In this document: positions 1 through 7,233 of the stretch, in pieces
Numbering within the stretch: position 1 is the first letter of the stretch
Layout of the letters: every line of letters begins with the position of its first letter
Notes under the pieces: generated by a model
Seen by the model: the letters and a program-made list of their open reading frames with translations, nothing else
Databases searched by the model: none
Told to the model about the DNA's origin: nothing
NCBI GenBank assembly: GCA_020049615.1
Contig: JAIFKN010000214.1
Coordinates: 1 to 12,623 of the forward strand
Reading direction: 5' to 3'
Length of the DNA: 12,623 nt
Origin: a bacterium
GTDB taxonomy: Bacteria; Planctomycetota; UBA11346
Program-made: the position numbers and the translations under genes

Positions 1-2603
1 TTGAGCCGGAACTGCGACAGGATGGTGTCGAAGCGCCGGGTGTTGTTATCGGTCAGGATCTCGCGCATCGCGATGTTGACCGCCAGTTGACCGAGCTTGT
101 CGCCGGTGCTGGAGGCACAGAGCTGTTCGAGCGTCATGTTCGAGCAGACGCTGAAGTACCACTTCGGGTCAAAGCGGTGCAGCATGCCGAGCTGGTCGAC
201 GAGACCGCTGCGCTCAGCCTCAATGTGCTGTTTGCACATCTGGTCCATGCCCTTGGCCATGTAGTCATTCACCTCGGCGAGCGAGGCGAACATCGTGGCA
301 ATGGTGAGGTGGCCGTTGAAGCGCAAGCCGCCGCTGATGAGCTTCGAGATACGGAAGATCTTCTCGACGATGTCGTTCTTCTTCATCCACATCAGGTGGC
401 TGAGGCGAACCAGCATGGCGGCGCGGCCGCCCATGAGGTCGCTCAGTTCGTCGTCCGTGCAACGTGTCGCGGGCGTGAGGACGTCGAGGTAGATCGGGTA
501 GGCACGGTTCAGGATGTCAGTCGCCGCGATGGCGACCTTGCTGACCAGGATCAGCGGGTGCTTCAGCTTGATCGGCGGGGCGTTTTCCATCGCCTTACCA
601 GGAGACACGCCACTGCCCGTCGCAAGGGCCGCGATGCCGTTGGTATTCAGGAAGTGACCAGGATCCTGAGGAATCTGAAACTCGTCGTAGAGCGCCGTTC
701 CATAGGTCTCGAGGGGTGTCGCCATCGTGCGCTGTGCTGGGGCTGACGTACTCGGGTTCAGCACGAGGACATCGAGGCCCGGCGCCATCGCCCCGCCGAT
801 CACACGCCCCATGTTGGTCTTGCCCTGGTTGGTCGTGGTATCCATGGTGTGACCCATGGGCAGCACGTAGATCAGCGGGTACTCCCGCTGCAGCATGTTG
901 CCGACCACGCTGCCGGCCAGGTCGTTGCGGCTGAGGTCTGCCGTCAGGATGGCATCGAGCACGGCCTCCTGACCATCTGCGGCGCCCAGGGCGTTCACGT
1001 TCTTGATCAGGCGCTTGATGACCTGGGACGCACGCTCGGCCTCGACCTTGTCGGGGATGGTCGAGCGCCAGTTGGCGAGGGCGGCGCTGTCGATTTCCTG
1101 CTTGGGCCAGTTGTAGACGAGCGCCTCGTGGCCGACGATGATCACATCCTTATCCACGACGCCGGTATCGACGTCGATCTTGGCCACATTGCCCACCGCG
1201 ACGCCGGTGTTGATCCAGCGACGGATGGCCTTGCGATCTTTCATCATGATGTGCGAGACGCCGGCGGCCACGATGTACTCGGGGTGGTCGCTCAGCGGCC
1301 GTGCGCGGCAGAGGTGCTTCAGGGTCAGGCGCTTGAACGCTGCACCGGCGGCAAAGCGGATCCAGTCAGGCACCGCGGCAGCGCCGCGCCCGCCTCCGAG
1401 CGGGATGTTGAGGATGCTGCACAGGTTGCCGACCAGCGTCTTGTTGTAGGCGTCGGAGAGTGGCGAGTTGACGTTCTGCAGGTCGACCTTGTACCGGGCA
1501 TAACAGCTGTTGTACGCCACGGTGACATAGGCGGCATCGAGACCGAAGTGGACACGGCAGTATTTCAGGATGTGAAGCGTCAGCAACATGATCAGCGCGC
1601 GGGGCACGAAGACTTGGCCGTTCTTCATGAAGATCTGGTCGCCCAGCGCATTCATGATCTCTGTCCAGTCGCAGCGCAGGAACCCAACAGGAGCGCCGGA
1701 ACGCTTGCGAGCCGCGATGATGTCTTCCGCAAGGGCATCGTCCAAGGCATGCGCCCAATGGCCGAGATCGCCGTCGTCATGCACCTTGGCCACGAGAGCC
1801 AGGAACCCACGAGCGTGAGAGATTCCAAGGCCGGCAATGAGCGGGAGCATCTCGCAATACCGCCAGTCGGCATCAACTCCTTCGCCAAGCTCAGGCATGA
1901 ACAACGTGTTCAGTCCAGACATGGCCTTGATGATGTCGTCCATCACATCCACATCGTCAGTCGGCGCGTACGTCAGCAGCTTGGTGTAGGTCCCCTTCAA
2001 TAGTGGGGAAGCCTGGCGGCAGGCCGAGGTGATGGCCACCTTGGCCGCGTCGTTGATCCCACCGAAGTCTTGGAACCAGGGGCTTTCCTTGCCGTCCGCT
2101 TTGGCAATCCAGTTCGGCAGGAAGGGATTGATCGCATCGTCCTTGTGCTGTTCGAGGCGGGCTCCTTTGGCCTTGAGGCCATTCCAATCCTTGTCCGTCT
2201 CCGGGTCGAACGTGCCGATGTTGTAGATCGCCGCAGCATCGCCCTCCTCCAGAGCCCCGATGCGAGGGGCACCTGGGATACTGGGCTGCTGTTCAAGGTA
2301 CATCCGCTGCAGACTGTCGATCGCCTCGTCGCCCACGCCCTCGTTCTTCTTGATCCAGTGGCGCACGTCGGGCGGGAAGACCGGCTCGGGGATGACCGTG
2401 GTCGAGAACATGGGCGAAGCACCGGGTCGCATCTCCGCAGGTTCATTCCCAGCTATTGGTGGAGGCGGTGGCGCCAGAACCGCAACAGGAGGCGGCGGTG
2501 GCGGCGGAAGTGCAGCACGATCCGGTGTTGCCGGAGCGGTTGGCGGTGGGGGTGGCGGGGGCAGCAGCGGGTTGCCCGCAGCCGAAACTTGCGTAGTATT
2601 CAC
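1..2603 (-). CDS. Large putative P-loop ATPase with proline-rich N-terminus (3' end outside window)
   Basis: A reading frame with no stop runs on the minus strand from a GTG at 2603 to the window edge, giving at least 867 residues. Residues 15-50 hold three runs of seven to five prolines. A putative ATPase core follows at about 575-715: hydrophobic strand EYPLIYVLPMG, then TTTNQGKTN (Walker A-like, K595/T596, but the first Gly of the usual GxxxxGKT is Thr), then TALYDEF (Walker B-like, D640/E641), then HPLILVSKV (sensor-1-like) and an NR pair near 699-700. This resembles phage and plasmid replication ATPases or helicases in outline, but I cannot name the family. The region before 570 is not recognised. 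The start is chosen because the frame is closed by a stop near 2682 and no ATG lies between; no clear Shine-Dalgarno precedes it, so Met58 or Met65 are alternatives. It lies downstream of the broken HTH gene on the same strand. CDS certain, function tentative. Confidence 0.85.
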   Translation of the reverse strand, partial: MNTTQVSAAGNPLLPPPPPPPTAPATPDRAALPPPPPPPVAVLAPPPPPIAGNEPAEMRPGASPMFSTTVIPEPVFPPDVRHWIKKNEGVGDEAIDSLQRMYLEQQPSIPGAPRIGALEEGDAAAIYNIGTFDPETDKDWNGLKAKGARLEQHKDDAINPFLPNWIAKADGKESPWFQDFGGINDAAKVAITSACRQASPLLKGTYTKLLTYAPTDDVDVMDDIIKAMSGLNTLFMPELGEGVDADWRYCEMLPLIAGLGISHARGFLALVAKVHDDGDLGHWAHALDDALAEDIIAARKRSGAPVGFLRCDWTEIMNALGDQIFMKNGQVFVPRALIMLLTLHILKYCRVHFGLDAAYVTVAYNSCYARYKVDLQNVNSPLSDAYNKTLVGNLCSILNIPLGGGRGAAAVPDWIRFAAGAAFKRLTLKHLCRARPLSDHPEYIVAAGVSHIMMKDRKAIRRWINTGVAVGNVAKIDVDTGVVDKDVIIVGHEALVYNWPKQEIDSAALANWRSTIPDKVEAERASQVIKRLIKNVNALGAADGQEAVLDAILTADLSRNDLAGSVVGNMLQREYPLIYVLPMGHTMDTTTNQGKTNMGRVIGGAMAPGLDVLVLNPSTSAPAQRTMATPLETYGTALYDEFQIPQDPGHFLNTNGIAALATGSGVSPGKAMENAPPIKLKHPLILVSKVAIAATDILNRAYPIYLDVLTPATRCTDDELSDLMGGRAAMLVRLSHLMWMKKNDIVEKIFRISKLISGGLRFNGHLTIATMFASLAEVNDYMAKGMDQMCKQHIEAERSGLVDQLGMLHRFDPKWYFSVCSNMTLEQLCASSTGDKLGQLAVNIAMREILTDNNTRRFDTILSQFRL

Positions 2604-2630
2604 GGTGTAGTCCGAGGTGATGAGAAGGTG

Positions 2631-2651
2631 GCCGGCGTTCGTAGCGCCGGC
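2631..2651 (-). promoter_or_regulatory. Hairpin between the HTH gene and the ATPase gene
   Basis: GCCGGCG at 2631-2637 pairs perfectly with CGCCGGC at 2645-2651 around a 7-base loop. It sits between the end of the minus-strand HTH gene and the GTG start of the large ATPase gene. No U-run follows on the minus strand, so it is not a standard rho-independent terminator. It could be a mRNA processing or attenuation element, or an operator. Role inferred only. Confidence 0.4.
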
Positions 2652-2668
2652 TGCTGCGTTTCGCAGGA

Positions 2669-2821
2669 TCAGCGACGAGGGCTACCCCGGCGCACCAGGG
2701 CCTCAACGCTGGCCGCGTCGATCCGCCACTTGCGACCGATCCGAACCTAGGTCGTGACGGTCGGCGGGGTCAGTCCGGTGGCGGCGGCGACCGCGTGGCG
2801 GGAAAGGGTGGGGGTGATCAT
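2669..2821 (-). pseudogene. Small excisionase/MerR-like HTH protein interrupted by an in-frame amber codon
   Basis: An AGGAGG site lies 7-8 bases upstream of an ATG at 2821 on the minus strand. The frame gives 24 residues containing AVAAATGLTPPTV, which looks like the first helices of an HTH_17/excisionase-type domain, then TAG at 2749-2747. The same frame continues with VRIGRKWRIDAASVEALVRR, the typical strand and final helix of this family (compare the common VRIGRRWRI motif), and ends at TGA 2671-2669. Compared with usual members, about eight residues between the recognition helix and the RIG motif are also missing. The likely reading is a decayed regulator; a truncated 24-residue peptide, suppression of the amber codon or a sequence error are alternatives. 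Other genes here end in TAG, so a general amber recoding is unlikely. Confidence 0.6.
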
Positions 2822-2871
2822 AGGGTTGGTCCTCCTGGGGTGATTGGCCCTGCCTGACGGTGTACAGGAGG

Positions 2872-2900
2872 CATGAACCACGATGCGACTGTGGTTCATG
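2872..2900. promoter_or_regulatory. Perfect 10-bp dyad, putative operator (site 1)
   Basis: CATGAACCAC at 2872-2881 is repeated inverted as GTGGTTCATG at 2891-2900 with a 9-base spacer. It lies between two divergent genes. The core AACCAC-N9-GTGGTT recurs at 2998-3018, which suggests a binding site for a dimeric regulator. An ATG at 2873 lies inside the left arm, another reason to place the downstream gene start later. Confidence 0.55.
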
Positions 2901-2995
2901 GCTGGACCAGGGCTGATCGTGTTGGGCTGGCGGCACATCGACTGACCTCCGCCGACCGCTGTTGGCGGTGGACGGGGTGCATTGTACCCGGACGA

Positions 2996-3020
2996 TCAAC
3001 CACACCGAGGTTGTGGCTGA
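2996..3020. promoter_or_regulatory. Imperfect dyad, putative operator (site 2)
   Basis: AACCAC at 2998-3003 and GTGGCT at 3013-3018 have the same 9-base spacing as site 1. Flanking ATC/GAT bases extend the symmetry, with one mismatch. It abuts the ATG at 3020 chosen as the start of the plus-strand gene, so a bound protein would block its translation or transcription start region. Confidence 0.45.
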
Positions 3021-4030
3021 TGCAGCGTTCGCCGTGGATAGCCCGCAGACGTCGGATAACGGCGAAGTACACCTCCGAGCAGGACGAGAGGGACAGCCTC
3101 TTCCTGGCAGTTGCACCCACCGTGATTGCGGCCGTCGAGATTGGCTGGCTTCCCCCTGGCTACGCTGGCCCAGCCATCCGCCTGGAGTACCTGCGGCTGC
3201 TCAACGGCCGCGACCCGGTCGAATGGGCAAAGCAGGCCGATGTGCCACCCAACACGTTGCAGCACTGGCGATCAAGCCGGACCATGTCCGATGCCTTTGG
3301 CAATAAGGGAAAGTCGACCCGGCTGTACCTGAGCCGCCTGCTGAAACACCTCAAGCAGAGCGCCGAACTGGCATGGGTGCTGGCGGGGTCAGGACCAACC
3401 GCCAAAACGCCGACACTGGCCAACAGGGCGACGCTGGTTCTTGGCATCCTGGAAGGGGTCAAGGACGGCAAAGAACTCGATGAGGACCTGGCCTGTCAAC
3501 GCCTCGGGATTGCGTCGTTCTCTATCTTCGAGAAGGACACGACCTCCTCTGCCTGTAAGGCCGCGATCAACATGCTTTCGGAGGCGAGCAAGCCCTGGTG
3601 CTCATCGCCATGGCTACGCAAAGGGTCGGCCACGTCACCGGCGGCGATCACGAAGCTCAAGCGCCAACTGCGGAGAGGCAGCGGTCCCGGCTACGTCCCG
3701 CTGTGGGCCGAACTCGCCAAGCAACCCGTGACCATCTCACTCCGCTTGGACCCTGCGATCGAGATGACGCGGGTCGAAGCACTCGTCCAGGTACGGGTGA
3801 TCCAGGAATGCGCTGGCCTCGACAATCGGTTGCGGAGAGCCGTGCTGTCGGCGCTTTCGGTTGCTGATCTGCCAGGCCTGACCTGTGGCGGTCAAACCTG
3901 CGAGCCGCTCTCGGTCGAGGGCTTCCTGGAGATCGCGCCCGGGCTGCTGGCCGCTGCTGCTCCTCATTTGCAGTTGCCGCGCCAGAAGGGCACCAAGCGG
4001 CCAGTTCCACCACGCCGACAGGTGAAGTAG
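3020..4030 (+). CDS. Unrecognised protein with possible helix-turn-helix segment
   Basis: This frame encodes 336 residues from an ATG at 3020. The frame is open further upstream to an ATG at 2873, but that stretch has weak codon bias and contains both dyads, so the later start is preferred. There is no strong Shine-Dalgarno at either. Residues about 64-86 (RDPVEWAKQADVPPNTLQHW) look like a helix-turn-helix of the homeodomain/phage-repressor kind, followed by a basic stretch. The rest is helical and not recognised; the C-terminus is basic and proline-rich. It is transcribed divergently from the HTH/ATPase unit, which would fit a regulator, but that is inference. Between 2962 and about 3090 another forward frame also shows coding-like codons, so a frameshift near the 5' end cannot be excluded. 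Confidence 0.7.
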   Translation: MQRSPWIARRRRITAKYTSEQDERDSLFLAVAPTVIAAVEIGWLPPGYAGPAIRLEYLRLLNGRDPVEWAKQADVPPNTLQHWRSSRTMSDAFGNKGKSTRLYLSRLLKHLKQSAELAWVLAGSGPTAKTPTLANRATLVLGILEGVKDGKELDEDLACQRLGIASFSIFEKDTTSSACKAAINMLSEASKPWCSSPWLRKGSATSPAAITKLKRQLRRGSGPGYVPLWAELAKQPVTISLRLDPAIEMTRVEALVQVRVIQECAGLDNRLRRAVLSALSVADLPGLTCGGQTCEPLSVEGFLEIAPGLLAAAAPHLQLPRQKGTKRPVPPRRQVK

Positions 4031-4158
4031 GGCATCTACTACTGGGATAAGAGAACCGGCAGCCCTATGGCCGCTGCGCTCGCCTCGCACTGGCGTCACC
4101 GTCCCCGGTGGCCGCCGTCAGTGGCGTGCCGTCGGGTGACCTCCACCAGGAGTCCCTG

Positions 4159-4562
4159 ATGTTCAACCTCCCCACCGAGTCCGTCGCTGCCGCCTACTTC
4201 GCCGGCCGTCGTTCTCCTGCCCCGCTGTCCTGGCCCGCCCCGTGGACCAGATTTCTCGCGCCGACCCCGGCCAGCACCATCGGCCGCTCGCCCTCATCTG
4301 CCAGCCGACCGATATCCCCGTCCAGTTCACGCCGTGGCGGCGGTGCGGCGTCCATCGCCGTCTGACCATGCAGCGGCCCGATCCCTGCCGGAACACCGTC
4401 GATCGCAACGTCATCGCGTACACACGTCACGCCGATTACGCTGCGATTGTCCGTTGCCTCGGCAGGGTCTGGGCCGCTATGGTGGACCTTGCGCCATGCC
4501 CAAGCAGAGCCCCAAGAAAACCGTGTCGTTCCGCATCCCGGTCGATCTGGACCGGCGGCTGA
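4159..4562 (+). pseudogene. Small gene with apparent frameshift near 4240, product unknown
   Basis: AGGAG at 4148-4152 lies 6 bases before an ATG at 4159. The frame from this ATG has strongly G/C-ending codons for about 28 codons, starting MFNLPTESVAAAYFAG. Read straight on, it ends at a TGA at 4363-4365 (68 residues), but codon bias falls off after about 4243. The good codon bias passes instead to another frame (GTG GAC CAG at 4242 onward) and holds to about 4490, ending at a stop at 4560-4562 inside the next gene. A -1 shift at a CCCGCCCCG stretch would join the two into about 134 residues. This may be an inactivating indel, a sequence error, or less likely programmed frameshifting. No family is recognised in either part. 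Confidence 0.4.
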
Positions 4563-4783
4563 AGTCGTTTCTGCGTGAGCAGGCCGCTGCGCCGCTGTAC
4601 CTGCGGTCGCACGCCTTCGCGGCCAGCGCCGTTAGGCGTGAACTCGACCGCTTGGAGACCTGCCTGCGCCTCGGCCTGCCCGCCGATCTCCCATCAGAGG
4701 GGGATGACGACGGTGGTGAATCCCCCGCCGGACCTGTCCGCAAAGTCCGGGTCAACACCCACGACGCCGGACGACGCCTGTGA
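4496..4783 (+). CDS. Ribbon-helix-helix-like DNA-binding protein
   Basis: It encodes 95 residues from an ATG at 4496. Residues 8-29 (KTVSFRIPVDLDRRLKSFL onward) match the strand plus first helix of CopG/Arc-type RHH proteins, and a second helix (SHAFAASAVRRELDRLE) follows after a short insert. The C-terminal 40 residues are acidic, then basic and probably disordered. RHH proteins bind DNA as dimers and usually repress their own operon; the target here is unknown. No good Shine-Dalgarno is seen, and the start overlaps the putative frameshifted gene upstream. Tandem stops TGA TAA close the gene. RHH is assigned from sequence pattern only. Confidence 0.75.
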   Translation: MPKQSPKKTVSFRIPVDLDRRLKSFLREQAAAPLYLRSHAFAASAVRRELDRLETCLRLGLPADLPSEGDDDGGESPAGPVRKVRVNTHDAGRRL

Positions 4784-4815
4784 TAATACCCAATGAAAAC
4801 GACCGACTCAGACCA

Positions 4816-4836
4816 ACCGCTTCATGTCGGAGCGGT
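4816..4836. promoter_or_regulatory. Short inverted repeat upstream of membrane protein gene
   Basis: ACCGCT at 4816-4821 is repeated inverted as AGCGGT at 4831-4836 with a 9-base spacer. It lies in the gap between the RHH gene and the membrane protein gene. The spacing matches the dyads near 2872 and 2998 but the arms differ. It could be an operator, or chance given six-base arms. Confidence 0.25.
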
Positions 4837-4874
4837 CATGGCCGAGCGTCCATCACGCCATCAAGGAGCACACC

Positions 4875-5135
4875 ATGAGCGACAACGCCAAGATAGCCCT
4901 CCTCGTCGTCCTTCTCATCGTCGTCGGTATTTTCGTCAGTGTGCCGTTTGTCCGGCAAGCTGCGGCAAATCGCGAGGCCTACGAGGCCCAAATCCGCGCC
5001 GACCAGGAACGCGGTCACCAGCAGACCGAGCGTGAATATGAAGCAGGGCGGAAGAAGGCCCAAGATGAGCGTGATATCATGAAGTACGCAGAGGAACTTG
5101 GCCGGCAGCAGCGGTTGCGAGAGCAGGGGCAGTAG
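4875..5135 (+). CDS. Small single-pass membrane protein with charged C-terminal helix
   Basis: This gene encodes 86 residues from an ATG at 4875, preceded by AAGGAG at 4863-4868 with 6-base spacing, which decides the start over an in-frame ATG at 4824. Residues 7-26 (IALLVVLLIVVGIFVSVPFV) form one hydrophobic transmembrane segment. Residues 33-86 are highly charged (EAYEAQIRADQERGHQQ and onward) and probably form a long helix or coiled coil. The layout fits a membrane-anchored protein with a soluble C-terminal helix. No family is recognised. It stands before a strong terminator and is likely the last gene of its transcript. Confidence 0.8.
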   Translation: MSDNAKIALLVVLLIVVGIFVSVPFVRQAAANREAYEAQIRADQERGHQQTEREYEAGRKKAQDERDIMKYAEELGRQQRLREQGQ

Positions 5136-5162
5136 CCCATCGCCTTCGCGGCAATCGATTTT

Positions 5163-5182
5163 GGTCGGCGAACATGCCGACC
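5163..5182. repeat. 7-bp inverted repeat in intergenic region
   Basis: GGTCGGC at 5163-5169 pairs with GCCGACC at 5176-5182 around a 6-base loop. A second, weaker pair (GTCGG and CCGAC) follows at about 5200-5222. The gap 5136-5324 otherwise has only the terminator downstream. No U-run follows, so this may be an operator or RNA hairpin. Confidence 0.35.
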
Positions 5183-5245
5183 GATGCACCAGGCATCGTA
5201 GTCGGACATAGGCTGCCGACGTAGACAGCTCAATCCACAAACCAC

Positions 5246-5286
5246 GCGACCCCGGACGATGACCTCGTCCGGGGTCGCTGCGTTTT
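5246..5286 (+). terminator. Strong rho-independent terminator
   Basis: A perfect 13-bp stem (5246-5258 with 5266-5278, arms GCGACCCCGGACG and CGTCCGGGGTCGC) closes a 7-base loop and is followed by TGCGTTTT. It lies after the membrane protein gene and about 40 bases before the start of the next gene, so it separates two plus-strand transcription units. The T-run is short (four). Confidence 0.8.
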
Positions 5287-5324
5287 CGGGCCACCACCAA
5301 CCCCACAAACACACGGAGAAATCA

Positions 5325-5828
5325 ATGATTTCTATTTCTGTCTCAGCAGGCTCCAAGAGGAGCCATCCCACGGAGCAGTATGGCTCTATCAACTCTCAGG
5401 TCAGCTTGTCAGGTGAAGCTGGCTCGTTGACCGACGTCGCGCCGGTTATGCGCGATTTGCTCGCTGCTGCCCAGGCCGGCTGCGATCAGCACCTGGCGGA
5501 GCAAATCGCCGTCCTCACCGGTCGCACCACCCAGCCACACTCGGCGCGTCCGGCGCCCCAGGCCACATTGTCGCAAAGCCCGACCAGGGCGGCATCGCCA
5601 GCCCAACGGCCGGCCGCGAGCCAACCCTACCGGAGCAACGGTCCCCAGCGTCGCCAAGCCAATGCGCCGATCTCGGCCGCCCAGGCCCGGTATCTCAGCC
5701 AACTCGGTCAGCGTGCCCCCGGAGCGCTGGCTGAAGCCTTGGCTCAGCACGGCGTCACGACGATCGACGCCCTCGCCGGGCGCGACGCCAGTCAGATTAT
5801 CGACCGCTTGCTCCAGGTGGCAGCGTGA
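5325..5828 (+). CDS. Phage-type conserved protein, two-domain, possibly DNA-processing accessory
   Basis: It encodes 167 residues from an ATG at 5325, with CGGAG about 7 bases upstream. An in-frame ATG at 5259 is rejected because it lies in the terminator loop. The N-terminus (residues 1-60: ISISVSAG..., then SINSQVSLSGE and a helix) resembles a beta-strand plus helix domain seen in many phage proteins of unknown function. Residues 66-112 are a Pro/Ala/Gln/Ser linker. The C-terminus (SAAQARYLSQLG, then TTIDALAGRDASQIIDRLL) resembles the small helical module found at the end of several phage recombination and replication proteins. Its stop overlaps the start of the exonuclease gene, implying translational coupling and a linked role. 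Function is not known. Confidence 0.8.
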   Translation: MISISVSAGSKRSHPTEQYGSINSQVSLSGEAGSLTDVAPVMRDLLAAAQAGCDQHLAEQIAVLTGRTTQPHSARPAPQATLSQSPTRAASPAQRPAASQPYRSNGPQRRQANAPISAAQARYLSQLGQRAPGALAEALAQHGVTTIDALAGRDASQIIDRLLQVAA

Positions 5829-6637
5829 CGGTCACCATCATCCCGCCAGGTTGCGAGACCCCGGAGGCCTACCGCGCCTCTGGTGCCTGGGGCTCCAGTC
5901 TCATATCGAAGTTCCTGACCTCGCCCAGGTTAGCCAATGCGATCAGGACCGGCGCCTACAAGGAGCCGGAGACCGCAGCCATGCGGTTCGGAACGTGCTT
6001 CCACCTGCTTCTAGACCCAGGGGCTGCCTTCGATCAGCACCATCGCTGCGGCCCAGACGCCGATCGTCGGACCACGGCCTGGAAGTCGGCCGAGGCCGCC
6101 GCCAAGACAGAGGGCGTCACCCTGCTGCCGGTCGAAGAGTGGGACGCTCTGCACCGCATGGCCGACAGCGTCCGCGCCAATCCCGTCGCGGCGTCGCTGC
6201 TCGACGGCGCCGAGCATGAGACCGGCTTTCGCATGGCCCATGGCCCTATCCAGGTGCAGTGCCGGACCGACATCCTGCATCAGTGGCAGCACCTGGCTGA
6301 CCTCAAGACCACGGCCGACGTCGACGATTTCGCCAAGTCCGTGGTCTCCTATGGGTACCACCGCCAGGCTGCCTTGTACCGACGAATCGTGCACGCGGCG
6401 TGCGGTCGGTGGCTGCCGTTCTCGTTCATCCTGGTCGAGAAGGTCGAGCCATTCTTTCGCTGCCGCGTGGTCGATCTGACCGACGACTTCCTGGATGCCG
6501 GCGCTGAGGAGGTCGAGGCCGCCCTGACCGACATCGTGGACCGCACGATCCGCAACGACTGGGCTGATCACCGCGACGCCGAGTCGGTTGCACCACCGAA
6601 CTGGCTGCGGGAGCGTGCTATGCGGAGGGCGGCATGA
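5825..6637 (+). CDS. RecE-like PD-(D/E)XK exonuclease
   Basis: It encodes 270 residues from a GTG at 5825 that overlaps the previous stop by 4 bases. It carries the RecE/exodeoxyribonuclease VIII-like PDDEXK signature: GTCFHLLLDP with H60, E132, CRTDIL with D149, ADLKTT with D159 and K161, and YGYHRQAALY with Q181 and Y185. Enzymes of this kind degrade one strand of duplex DNA 5' to 3' with a divalent metal, giving single-strand tails for annealing or strand exchange. At 270 residues it is about the size of the isolated nuclease domain. No RecT-, Erf- or Beta-like annealing protein is recognised beside it; the preceding gene is a candidate accessory only by position. Assignment to the nuclease superfamily is secure from the motif order; exact activity is inferred. 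Confidence 0.88.
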   Translation: MTVTIIPPGCETPEAYRASGAWGSSLISKFLTSPRLANAIRTGAYKEPETAAMRFGTCFHLLLDPGAAFDQHHRCGPDADRRTTAWKSAEAAAKTEGVTLLPVEEWDALHRMADSVRANPVAASLLDGAEHETGFRMAHGPIQVQCRTDILHQWQHLADLKTTADVDDFAKSVVSYGYHRQAALYRRIVHAACGRWLPFSFILVEKVEPFFRCRVVDLTDDFLDAGAEEVEAALTDIVDRTIRNDWADHRDAESVAPPNWLRERAMRRAA

Positions 6638-7131
6638 GCGACCGCGCCTACGCCTGCTTCGCTATCCCACTGTCGGTCATCGCTGATTCAACCAAGGCCG
6701 ACGCCCTGCGGGCTGCCCTGGGGATCACCACCAAGGATTTCGACACCGCCATCCTCAACGAACCCCAGAACGACGACCCCGCTGGGGTCGATGCCCTGGC
6801 CGTCCGCAACATCGACGGTCGGCCTTGCCTGGTCTGGGAGAAGGAGGACGCCAACTACGGCGGAACCTCCATCGAGGATGACCTGATCACCGCCGGGATC
6901 CCGTTCATCCAGCGCAATGCTGCTGGGCGGGAGTTCGGACCAGCGTCGACGGTGTTTACTGGCAGTGAGAGCGAAATCATTCGCCTGGACCACGCCCTGG
7001 AACCCATCGTCGGCATCGAGCTGGTCGATGGGCACGTCGTTGTGGATCCCGGCGAAGTCGCTGACTTCGAATGCTACGCTCGGCTCCGGGCCGCAGTGCT
7101 GCTGTACCCGGCCGTCAACGGCACTGCCTGA
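6634..7131 (+). CDS. Conserved phage-like protein of unknown function
   Basis: This 165-residue protein begins at an ATG (6634) overlapping the exonuclease stop by 4 bases, so the two are translationally coupled. It is acidic. Residues about 70-108 (ANYGGTSIEDDLITAGIPF, then REFGPA) resemble a segment seen in phage proteins of unknown role, where a NYG motif is followed by a helix and GIPF. No catalytic motif, signal peptide or membrane segment is visible. It is the last gene before the terminator at 7180, so it completes a three-gene unit with the exonuclease. Confidence 0.8.
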   Translation: MSDRAYACFAIPLSVIADSTKADALRAALGITTKDFDTAILNEPQNDDPAGVDALAVRNIDGRPCLVWEKEDANYGGTSIEDDLITAGIPFIQRNAAGREFGPASTVFTGSESEIIRLDHALEPIVGIELVDGHVVVDPGEVADFECYARLRAAVLLYPAVNGTA

Positions 7132-7144
7132 ACATGCCATCTTT

Positions 7145-7162
7145 CCCAGGCACCTGCCTGGG
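7145..7162 (+). repeat. Stem-loop just after the exonuclease operon
   Basis: CCCAGGC at 7145-7151 pairs with GCCTGGG at 7156-7162 around a 4-base loop. It precedes the main terminator by 18 bases and has no U-run. The CCCAGG arm recurs in hairpins at 7180 and 9773. Confidence 0.5.
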
Positions 7163-7179
7163 GTTCGTCGTTCATCACC

Positions 7180-7207
7180 AGCCCAGGTCATCCGACCTGG
7201 GCTTTTT
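7180..7207 (+). terminator. Rho-independent terminator
   Basis: AGCCCAGGTC at 7180-7189 pairs perfectly with GACCTGGGCT at 7194-7203 around the tetraloop ATCC. The last T begins a five-base T-run. It ends the exonuclease transcript and stands 26 bases before the next start codon, so the next unit needs its own promoter or read-through. Confidence 0.88.
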
Positions 7208-7233
7208 CGTCCCCTAACACGAAGGAATCCCAC

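Noticed and set aside
849..2003. Long plus-strand open frame (384 codons) opposite the ATPase gene
   Set aside because: It mirrors the minus-strand coding frame in a high-GC region. Its product has the His/Asp/Val/Gly-rich composition typical of antisense readings, and the minus frame is open across the whole 2.6 kb with recognisable motifs.
2962..3306. Alternative plus-strand frame at the 5' end of the 3020 gene
   Set aside because: Codons look coding-like for about 40 residues but there is no good start and bias is lost downstream. Kept only as a note that a frameshift there is possible.
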